Assembly: GCA_009776565.1 (NCBI GenBank)
Contig: WRNQ01000011.1
Location: 1-21,057 of the forward strand
Source: Synergistaceae bacterium
Lineage (GTDB): Bacteria; Synergistota; Synergistia; Synergistales; Aminobacteriaceae
DNA length: 21,057 nt
Direction of reading: 5' to 3'
In this document: positions 14,925 to 21,057 of the stretch, piece after piece
Layout of the letters: each line of letters begins with the position of its first letter
Numbering within the stretch: position 1 is the first letter of the stretch
Made by a program: the position numbers and the translations under genes
Notes under the pieces: generated by a model
What the model was told of the DNA's origin: nothing
Seen by the model: the letters and a program-made list of their open reading frames with translations, nothing else
Database searches by the model: none

Positions 14925-16076
14925 ATGCCATACGAAAAAATATCGTTTCAGCCCCACAAAGACGTCGAATTAAACCGTGAGCGAAGCCCGATAGAATTAC
15001 TCTTAACAATTCCGGACAATGGGATCAATGAGGATACCGGCCTAATTTTTTTAGTCAACGAATTTGGTACAACCCCCGATAAACCGGAGTATATAGAGAG
15101 TATTCACCCAGCTCTCGCAAAAGAGCATAACTGCGCTGTAGCAAGCGTATCGTACTTCGGCATACTCAGAAATGATAAAATGGATATCACTGATGCTTTT
15201 TTGCACAATCTGAACCGCATATACAATTTGAAACTCACAAGAGAAGTCTTTAAATCCGCCGACAACTATTTTGACGCCTTCAGAATAGTTGCGCAAATTG
15301 TTGCGGAAAGAGGAGTGACGAGCGTTGACCTAAGGTGCCAGCCGATCATGGTAACAGGTCGCGGCGAATACCAGAGTTGGGGCTTCCTGCCCGCCATCGA
15401 TTGTCTCACCGCCATTGGGCAAGTTCTCAAAAAATACCCGTTGAACACTCGAAGGCTTTATGCAGCGGGCCAATTCTACGGCGGCTACGTTGCCTCCCTT
15501 ATGGGTAAATACGCGCCTCACACCTTTACCACAATCATTGACAAAAGTGGATATTCAAAGAGTGAAACCCGGCATATATTATGTGGTGAGACGCTGGAAG
15601 AGGACCTAACAGTGAGCTTTGGCATGAAAGGAAAGAACTATGATTTCACGTTGGCTGTGTGCGCCAACAACCCGTGGACTATCCTTGACGAGACGTCGCC
15701 AAACTATTTCTCAGATTCTCACAGGGAGATTCGCAGCCTTCTCATTGATAAGCATTTTGTTGACTCCGGAACAAAATTCATTCTATATGCCGCAAAAAAC
15801 GATGACAGCTACATAAAGCATATGGAGACGCGGGTCGATATCATGAAAAAGTATTATGACATAAACTATGAGAAGGTCGCCACATACGAAAATACCCCGC
15901 TCGAAAAACTCACATCGGTCATAAACCATGCGCATGACAACAACCGGGAGTACTTTTCAAAGGAATTGCCCGCAACAGACTTTTCACTCGGCTCAACTCA
16001 TGTGTTTGACTGCGCCGGCAAGAAATACATATTCCGATACGGCGAAGATTACTCATTGCGTATATCAATTGAATAG
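14925..16076 (+). CDS. DUF2920-like alpha/beta-hydrolase-fold protein
   Basis: A 383-residue protein resembling DUF2920 proteins of the Campylobacter flagellar-modification locus. Matches I recall: the opening 'DVELNRERSPIELLLTI', a strand-turn 'LIFLVNEFG', 'CAVASVSYFGI', 'GEYQSWGFLPAIDCLTAI' (about 145-162), 'YGGYVASLMGKYAPHTF' (185-201), and 'NPWTILDETSPNYFSDSHREI'. At the nucleophile elbow, where hydrolases of this fold have G-x-S-x-G, the sequence reads G182-Q-F184-Y-G186, so the serine position is Phe. Candidate later acid and His residues (KNDDSYI, NHAHDNN) remain. It may be a non-catalytic or repurposed member acting on glycan or flagellin. ATG at 14925 has GGAGA 7 nt upstream; the ATG at 14904 has none. 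It follows the dehydratase by 28 bp and is co-directional, so it is probably the fourth gene of the operon. Confidence 0.75.
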   Translation: MPYEKISFQPHKDVELNRERSPIELLLTIPDNGINEDTGLIFLVNEFGTTPDKPEYIESIHPALAKEHNCAVASVSYFGILRNDKMDITDAFLHNLNRIYNLKLTREVFKSADNYFDAFRIVAQIVAERGVTSVDLRCQPIMVTGRGEYQSWGFLPAIDCLTAIGQVLKKYPLNTRRLYAAGQFYGGYVASLMGKYAPHTFTTIIDKSGYSKSETRHILCGETLEEDLTVSFGMKGKNYDFTLAVCANNPWTILDETSPNYFSDSHREIRSLLIDKHFVDSGTKFILYAAKNDDSYIKHMETRVDIMKKYYDINYEKVATYENTPLEKLTSVINHAHDNNREYFSKELPATDFSLGSTHVFDCAGKKYIFRYGEDYSLRISIE

Positions 16077-16192
16077 GTACTCTCCGCTATGGCTGGAGTG
16101 TCGAAAGAGAACGCAGAGTATCACATTTGTGTTAGATTTGCAAAATGCGTTCTCACAAGAGTTGTATAACGGTAAATGGATAACACATTATT

Positions 16193-16258
16193 CGAGATAG
16201 ATGAATACATCGTTCGAGATAGACGAATACGTTATTCGAGATAGATGAATACATATTT
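16193..16258. repeat. Three tandem 22-bp repeats
   Basis: CGAGATAGATGAATACATCGTT-type units at 16193-16214, 16215-16236 and 16237-16258, differing at a few positions. They sit in the 216-bp gap between the DUF2920-like gene and the GT4 gene, just upstream of the latter's ribosome binding site. There are no spacers, so this is not a CRISPR array. The rest of the gap shows no clear promoter or terminator. Confidence 0.8.
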
Positions 16259-16292
16259 CAAGAAAACATAAAAGAAGGAAAGAGCCGCAGCT

Positions 16293-17633
16293 ATGAATAT
16301 TCTGCACATATCCACATACTTACAGGGCGGCGCCGGGAGGGTTATCTGTGACTTGGCAAGTGCCCAAAAACGTAGTGGAAACAATGTTTCAGTAGCCATA
16401 AACGACCAGGAATACCCAGGGTACGTCAACTATCCTGAATACGTGGAAAATCTGACTGCACTTGGTATTGACATCGTTAAAAGTGACGGTTTATTCAAAC
16501 GCGACGTCTACCAGAATATAAACGCGGCCCAAACTATCCACAAGTTATTGGCGGACAAGAGTATTGATCTGATCCATTCCCACGCGGCTGTACCTTCTCT
16601 TGCTGCCCTCCTTGGAAGAAACAATATCAACCGATATATCCCTGTAATCCAGACAATGCACGGCTGGGGGCTTAATAAGAACCAAGATCATGAAAAGATG
16701 GACATCGTGGTCTTAAACCTAGTTGACAAGGTAGTCGCCGTGTCCAAAAGCGATAAGGATTTGTTAATCGGGAAAGGAGTCAGCAATCAAATAGAGATCA
16801 TATATAATGGGATTAAAGATAACACAGGGAATATGGAGCATAAAGCGGGGAATGCGATAAATATGGGGTATAACTCGACGAATGTAGAGCTTAGTGTGGC
16901 GAATGTTGGGAATATCCAGGGGAATATAGGTTGTGGCGCAGAGAATGTAGGACTTAACGTGAGAAATACTGGGTACGAAAATGAAAAAGCCGACGATTCA
17001 CACGAAGTCCAGAGGCTGAAAAAGCTCCTAGAGCAAGAAAATGAAAGGATTTTGATTGGGTGTATCGGATCAATCTGCAAAAGGAAGAACCAGGAGTTGA
17101 TATTAAAGAGACTGCCACTAGTGCAGGATGTTGCTCAGTTCGTATTTATTGGGGAAGATGATGAAAACATTATTGCCAACTCAGTGCATAAAAACGATGT
17201 GTGTCACCTTGGATATGTATCGGACGCAAACAAGTATATATCTTCTTTTGACTACTTAATACTTCCTTCAAGGAGCGAAGGGCTCAGTTTAGTTATTTTG
17301 GAAAGCCTAATGAGTTCCACCCCGGTTATTGTCAGTGATTTGCCATCATTTAAAGAGTGTATTACGGACGGGCAACATGGTTTTATTTTTAAGGATAACG
17401 ATGAAGACAGCATTGTTTCGGCTATAAAAAAAGCCGTTGACATCAAGCAGGGCAACGAATCGTTATATTGCGATATGAAAAAATGGTGCCGGCTTGAATA
17501 TGAAAACAGATTTACATTTAATGAAATGATGAAAAAATATAATATCCTTTATCATTCTTTCACAAAATCCAAAAGAGCGCTGACTAACTCTTGTGATACA
17601 GAGAATTCACTTTTTTTCAACATGTCAAGCTGA
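16293..17633 (+). CDS. GT4-family glycosyltransferase with Asn-rich insert
   Basis: A 446-residue GT-B enzyme expected to move a sugar from a nucleotide donor to a glycan. The N-terminal half opens 'MNILHISTYLQGGAGRVI' with the GG motif after the first strand; 'IDLIHSHAAVPSLAALL' and 'KVVAVSKSDKDLLI' follow. The C-terminal half has 'ILIGCIGSICKRKNQELIL', 'VFIGEDDE', 'HLGYVSDANKYISSFDYLIL' and the E-x7-E donor motif EGLSLVILE (Glu329 and Glu337). Between the halves, residues about 176-233 are a low-complexity insert rich in Asn and Gly with a 21-residue repeat (NVELSV and NVGLNV). The last 27 codons overlap the 3' end of the opposite GT2 gene, so this C-terminus is probably not ancestral. AAGGAAAGAG precedes the ATG. 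Confidence 0.88.
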   Translation: MNILHISTYLQGGAGRVICDLASAQKRSGNNVSVAINDQEYPGYVNYPEYVENLTALGIDIVKSDGLFKRDVYQNINAAQTIHKLLADKSIDLIHSHAAVPSLAALLGRNNINRYIPVIQTMHGWGLNKNQDHEKMDIVVLNLVDKVVAVSKSDKDLLIGKGVSNQIEIIYNGIKDNTGNMEHKAGNAINMGYNSTNVELSVANVGNIQGNIGCGAENVGLNVRNTGYENEKADDSHEVQRLKKLLEQENERILIGCIGSICKRKNQELILKRLPLVQDVAQFVFIGEDDENIIANSVHKNDVCHLGYVSDANKYISSFDYLILPSRSEGLSLVILESLMSSTPVIVSDLPSFKECITDGQHGFIFKDNDEDSIVSAIKKAVDIKQGNESLYCDMKKWCRLEYENRFTFNEMMKKYNILYHSFTKSKRALTNSCDTENSLFFNMSS

Positions 17634-18790
17634 GATGCAAAAGCTCTTTCCAAAGCAGTCTCACAAGAAAATGGCATAACCTCTGAGCAGGATATAATGG
17701 TGTTTTCGTTGATTAGCTGCTCCAGTATTTCTACAAAATACATTGAAACAATAATAATCCTATGCGAAGAATTGTAACGCTTTTTCAGTTCAGTTGGAGA
17801 AATCACTTCGTATCCTTCAAAGAAAGAGTTCCATTTCGAAGGGTCATTATCTACAAATACTATGTGTCTGCGATTCTTATAGAAATGCAAAAACGAGTAT
17901 CCAAGCGTTGACGCTCCAAAAAGGAAAATGGTATTATTTCCGACCGGATAAAACGCTTGGGTTCGATAAACAGATTGCTGATACAAAGAGAACATCGAGC
18001 CGATATATATTGATAATTCTTTCTTAATATAATTGTGTTTTTGATTTTTATTTACATAGCTCGGATATATACCTAAAATCGTCTTTATCAGTTGCCCGGT
18101 AAAATCTGCCTGGGCGCTGATGTATTTGGGATTAAGGGTCGTTACCATACTATTAGTGGTATAACGGTAGAAATAAGGGTTATAGTCGCTTATCAGCACA
18201 TTTTCTACTTTTTGTGAAAGCGCTATATTAAACAAATAATCCTCTCCATACGGAACACTGCTGAAATAAAGATCATTTTCCCTGACAATACTAGTTCGGA
18301 TCATTTTCCCGCAAGCGTTAACAGGTATACCCCTTGACAAAAGATGGTGAATATACTCAGTTTTTCCAGTTTTTCCTGTAATTCGGGGAACAAACTCATT
18401 TAAGTATTTGCCATCCTCTGTAACTCTCTTAAACCCGCAAACAACAACATCAGCTTCAGCTTCAGTTATTAATCCGTACATTCTTTTTATGGCGTCTTTT
18501 TCCAGATAATCATCGCTATCCAAAAACGTAATATACTCCCCGTAAGCTTCTCTAATGCCAGTGTTTCTAGCATAGCCGAGTCCACAATTGACTTGATTAA
18601 TCATCCTAAAGTTTTGGTTCCTACTTAAATAACACTCACAAATACGCGCGCTGTTGTCAGAGGATCCGTCGTTTACAATAATAGCTTCATACCACGAAAA
18701 GGATTGTGAAACCAGACTATCCAAACATTTCCCTATATACTTCTCCATGTTGTAAACCGGAACTATCACGCTAACCTTCGGAGATTCCAT
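17552..18790 (-). CDS. GT2-family glycosyltransferase with C-terminal Rossmann module
   Basis: A 412-residue protein. Residues 1-230 are a GT-A fold inverting glycosyltransferase: 'KVSVIVPVYNMEKYIGKCLD' (5-24), VNDGSSDNS (39-47), 'NCGLGYARNTG' (68-78), the D-x-D metal site in FLDSDD (Asp91, Asp93) and 'PYGEDYLFNIALSQ'. After a linker, residues about 285-385 form a separate Rossmann-like domain: 'TIFLFGASTLGYSFLHFYKN', 'IVFVDNDPSKW', then 'RIIIVSMYFVEILEQL'. The same module is at the N-terminus of the next gene's product. The start overlaps the stop of the upstream gene by one base (TAATG), so the two are coupled. Its 3' end runs 82 bp into the opposite GT4 gene. Donor and acceptor are unknown; a role in building the surface or flagellar glycan is inferred from location. 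Confidence 0.88.
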   Translation of the reverse strand: MESPKVSVIVPVYNMEKYIGKCLDSLVSQSFSWYEAIIVNDGSSDNSARICECYLSRNQNFRMINQVNCGLGYARNTGIREAYGEYITFLDSDDYLEKDAIKRMYGLITEAEADVVVCGFKRVTEDGKYLNEFVPRITGKTGKTEYIHHLLSRGIPVNACGKMIRTSIVRENDLYFSSVPYGEDYLFNIALSQKVENVLISDYNPYFYRYTTNSMVTTLNPKYISAQADFTGQLIKTILGIYPSYVNKNQKHNYIKKELSIYIGSMFSLYQQSVYRTQAFYPVGNNTIFLFGASTLGYSFLHFYKNRRHIVFVDNDPSKWNSFFEGYEVISPTELKKRYNSSHRIIIVSMYFVEILEQLINENTIISCSEVMPFSCETALERAFASQLDMLKKSEFSVSQELVSALLDFVKE

Positions 18791-20229
18791 TAAACATCTC
18801 CTTCCAAGAGCTCATGAATAAATGACTTCATATACTTTTTTATATCAGTTTTTTGCTTGATCATATCTTTATTATACTTCCCCCAAACCTCTATAATATC
18901 CCGGTGATAATATATACCCTCAATTATATCCGCGATTTTATTCATATCTCCAACAGGCGCAATAAATCCATTTTTTTTGTCGCATATAAAGTCCCTCACC
19001 CCACTAACATCTGTCACGACAGGTACAAGCCCATATCCCATAGCCTCCAGCATAGCTATACAAGTCCCTTCAGAATCAGAAGTGTTCAGATATATATCTG
19101 ACATTGAATAAAAATCGCCCATTTCTTCAGGTCTGATAAAGCCAAACAGCTTTATTTTATTTTCTAGTTTATTAACTGTTTTGTAGTTTTCAATAGCCGT
19201 AAAGTAGCTGCCGCTCCCCGCAATGTTGAGCTCGTAATCAATATCCTTCTCTTCCAGAATATCTATCAGCTTTAATAAGAGATCACATCTTTTTCGTTCT
19301 ACTGTAATTCTCCCGGCAAAAGCTATTCTAACAGCCTCATTCTCCAAAGAATTCATTTTAGCAGATTCTTTTATTATTATTGGTGATGGGAAATAATATA
19401 CATCATTCGTTCTATGCGGAATCAATTCAATTAGTTGATTTCTAATCTTTGAACTTACGCACAGGAATTTGTCTATGCCTTTATTACACACACAGTTTAG
19501 TTTATAAATAAGTCTTGTATCTCCATGCAGCACTGACAAAGTATTTACAAAACCAGGGAATATAGCGCGTAGTATATATGCTGCCATAATAAGCCGCGTA
19601 GGTTCATTTATAACCAAATGTCCCGGATTCATCATAATAATCGCCTTACATAAAGTGATAAGATAGTCTATGAAAGTGGTTGGCTTATCAATGCTGACAA
19701 TATCGTTTTCCTTGGCCATATATCTCAGCGAACGCTCAGAAGTGTTCATGTCAAGAAGCTTGACTTCAAATCCTTTAGTCTTTAATTCTCTATAAATACT
19801 TAATGATAATGTCTCAACCCCGCCAAGCGTGAATCCGGACGGCAGTGTTATAATAACAGTTCTTTCGTTCTTCTTATGGTCATTGAATTTGTATTGGGTT
19901 AGCTCTCTCGAAAAAATATTAATGTTATCATGTATATATTGGAACAAAAACTGTTCAATGTGAAAAAAATCGACATCTTCAATGAATCCATAGCTTCTAA
20001 GTTGTTCACTAATCTCGCTATAATACATACTGCTGATTAGAATCATATAACTATCTCTATCAATGGCTTTAATAATATTGGGTTGGTATACTACTTTTGA
20101 GCAAAAGTGTATGCCATCCTTTTTTTTATCATTATCAACAAAAAACTCAATATCAAAACCGATATTTGCGAGGTTTTGAAGAGCATTTATCCCGGCTTGT
20201 GAAGCGCCAAATAATACAATTTTTTTCAT
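18790..20229 (-). CDS. GT4-family glycosyltransferase with N-terminal Rossmann module
   Basis: A 479-residue two-part protein. Residues 1-95 are a Rossmann-like module: 'KKIVLFGASQAGINALQNLA', 'EFFVDNDKKKDG', 'YMILISSMYYSEISEQL'. From about residue 130 comes a GT-B glycosyltransferase: 'TVIITLPSGFTLGGVETLSL' with the GGVE motif, 'SVLHGDTRLIYKL', 'IDKFLCVSSKIRNQLI', 'IAFAGRITVERKRCDLLLKL', 'LNIAGSG', 'IKLFGFIRPEEMGDFYSMSD', and E387-x7-E395 in EGTCIAMLE. The upstream site is a weak GGGAT, about 4 nt before the ATG. It is the first gene of a two-gene minus-strand operon with the GT2 enzyme and is divergent from the small Rossmann gene to its right. The module could bind a nucleotide sugar or cofactor, or link partner enzymes. 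Confidence 0.88.
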   Translation of the reverse strand: MKKIVLFGASQAGINALQNLANIGFDIEFFVDNDKKKDGIHFCSKVVYQPNIIKAIDRDSYMILISSMYYSEISEQLRSYGFIEDVDFFHIEQFLFQYIHDNINIFSRELTQYKFNDHKKNERTVIITLPSGFTLGGVETLSLSIYRELKTKGFEVKLLDMNTSERSLRYMAKENDIVSIDKPTTFIDYLITLCKAIIMMNPGHLVINEPTRLIMAAYILRAIFPGFVNTLSVLHGDTRLIYKLNCVCNKGIDKFLCVSSKIRNQLIELIPHRTNDVYYFPSPIIIKESAKMNSLENEAVRIAFAGRITVERKRCDLLLKLIDILEEKDIDYELNIAGSGSYFTAIENYKTVNKLENKIKLFGFIRPEEMGDFYSMSDIYLNTSDSEGTCIAMLEAMGYGLVPVVTDVSGVRDFICDKKNGFIAPVGDMNKIADIIEGIYYHRDIIEVWGKYNKDMIKQKTDIKKYMKSFIHELLEGDV

Positions 20230-20449
20230 TTTATCCCATCGCTTTTATGTGCATAGTTTATTATGTTTAGCATAAGAATATATTTGCTTAGCACTTGACT
20301 GTTAATGCGCTTCCCTGTTATTCTTTTCTTATAACATACCTATTATGTATTCATTTGTGTATTCTTACTATACATATTGAGTTTATCAGACTTTGCCATG
20401 AGACGCTAGTCCTGACATCAGAAACTATTGAGGCGAAAAAAGGGCATAA
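20230..20449. other. AT-rich divergent intergenic region
   Basis: It must hold promoters for both the minus-strand glycosyltransferase operon and the plus-strand genes to the right. A TTGACT at 20294-20299 and TATACAT-type elements near 20368 are present, but none makes a convincing pair with normal spacing. I see no gene here. Confidence 0.4.
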
Positions 20450-20950
20450 ATGCCAATAACGAAGAAAACCAACAATAAAGGGAGATTAGATTATAGAATG
20501 GGTAAGGATTTTGAAGAAATAATCATCAAAGAATTAATACGAAAGGATGTGGAATTATACAGAGTAAAATCGTATTATGATACGATATCACAAATTGTCT
20601 CACTTGGTGGTAAAAACACAATTCTACAGTTTTTAAAAGAGAATGGTTATAATAAAATTGTTATATATGGCGCTGGAACGCTGGGAAAGATTTTTTACGA
20701 CAGCATAAAGGATGCTTATGACGAAATAACTATAGTAGATAATAATCAAGCTTCAAGATATGATTATGATGAAAAAAATGTTGTGTCAGTCGAATCATTA
20801 ATGAATTCTAATTTTGACATAGTAATTATAACGCCTTTATTCGCATTCGAAACAATAAAAGAGACACTTGGAAAACTCGATATCAGAAATTATATTTCTG
20901 TCCAGGAGATTTTTTTAAACAGTTTTTTATATGTAGGTGAGATGAATTGA
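20450..20950 (+). CDS. Stand-alone Rossmann-module protein, 166 aa
   Basis: A small protein whose residues about 70-155 are the same Rossmann-like module found fused to the two neighbouring glycosyltransferases: 'KIVIYGAGTLGKIFYDSI', then 'EITIVDNNQAS', then 'FDIVIITPLFAFETIKETL'. Before it lies a helical lead-in (FEEIIIKELIRKDVELYRVK, then a Tyr-rich helix). In families I recall, similar lead-in plus GAGxxG modules precede or follow glycosyltransferase or methyltransferase domains; here the catalytic domain is absent, so it may act in trans. The start is uncertain: ATG at 20450 has AGGGC close by, while ATG at 20498 follows AAGGGAGA at a long distance. The stop overlaps the next start (TTGA), indicating an operon. 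Confidence 0.7.
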   Translation: MPITKKTNNKGRLDYRMGKDFEEIIIKELIRKDVELYRVKSYYDTISQIVSLGGKNTILQFLKENGYNKIVIYGAGTLGKIFYDSIKDAYDEITIVDNNQASRYDYDEKNVVSVESLMNSNFDIVIITPLFAFETIKETLGKLDIRNYISVQEIFLNSFLYVGEMN

Positions 20951-21057
20951 ATCTGGCATATTTTTATGATACCGTATTTGACAAAATTAATAGCGTTAAC
21001 AAAAAAGTTTTAATGCAAACCAAATCATTTACTAAATTTGGCTATAATACTTATCTA
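20947..21057 (+). CDS. 5' end of a probable GT-B glycosyltransferase (runs off the window)
   Basis: An open frame of 37 codons reaches the window edge without a stop. It begins at a TTG overlapping the previous stop (TTGA), with AGGTGA at 20935-20940, 6 nt upstream. The product starts NLAYFYDTVFDKINSVNKKV and continues with a segment ending in FGYNTYL. This is the first strand, the glycine-poor 'S-V-N-K-K' loop and the first helix seen at the N-terminus of GT4-type enzymes (pattern: LAYFY, then NKKV, then a helix, then G-Y-x-x-x-L). Family assignment rests on this short stretch only. Confidence 0.6.
   Translation, partial: MNLAYFYDTVFDKINSVNKKVLMQTKSFTKFGYNTYL

Noticed and set aside
16193..16258. 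CRISPR array
   Set aside because: The 22-bp units are directly adjacent with no unique spacers and no cas genes are nearby.

Overview
The window looks like a flagellin and flagellar-glycosylation locus from a flagellated, probably anaerobic bacterium, with a toxin-antitoxin region on its left flank. Shine-Dalgarno sites are strong, and A+T content rises towards the right end. The two flagellins (QRMRELAVQ motif, and a conserved block around residues 147-198) remind me most of Synergistota, Negativicutes or Clostridia flagellins. That is recall, not a search, so the taxonomy is open. I see no rRNA, tRNA, CRISPR array or intact transposase.

Left flank (1-2680). A GC-rich cluster of hairpins precedes a Phd/YefM-ParE type II toxin-antitoxin pair with its own likely promoter. 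Hairpins with the same arms lie on both sides of that pair. On the opposite strand are an orphan XRE antitoxin, the 3' remnant of a HigB/RelE-like toxin with an in-frame stop, and an AlbA_2-domain gene truncated at the point where the toxin remnant begins. This is a readable recombination scar. A degenerate 14-15 bp tandem repeat follows.

Centre (2683-11273). A large minus-strand GT-B glycosyltransferase carries three low-complexity insertions. Then come two tandem flagellin genes (694 and 686 aa), nearly identical except for one variable central block. Each has the same structured leader, including a hairpin with GGA in its loop and a second GGA inside the Shine-Dalgarno site. That matches the CsrA-binding layout of the Bacillus hag leader. 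A strong SigA-type promoter precedes the pair and an intrinsic terminator ends it.

Right part (11408-21057). A promoter drives a tightly packed operon: a small helical protein, a DUF115/MAF flagellin glycosyltransferase, a soluble UDP-HexNAc 4,6-dehydratase of the FlaA1/CapD type, and a DUF2920-like alpha/beta-hydrolase-fold protein whose nucleophile serine appears to be lost. A GT4 glycosyltransferase follows on the same strand. Two minus-strand glycosyltransferases converge on it, their 3' ends overlapping by 82 bp. A stand-alone Rossmann protein and the start of another glycosyltransferase run off the right edge.

Working together, the dehydratase would start synthesis of a modified (nonulosonate- or bacillosamine-type) sugar, the MAF protein would put it on flagellin, and the GT2/GT4 enzymes would extend or diversify the glycan. 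Two themes cut across the genes: in-frame Asn-rich or other low-complexity insertions in several glycosylation enzymes, and one Rossmann-like module placed at the C-terminus of one protein, the N-terminus of another, and alone with a short helical lead-in in a third.
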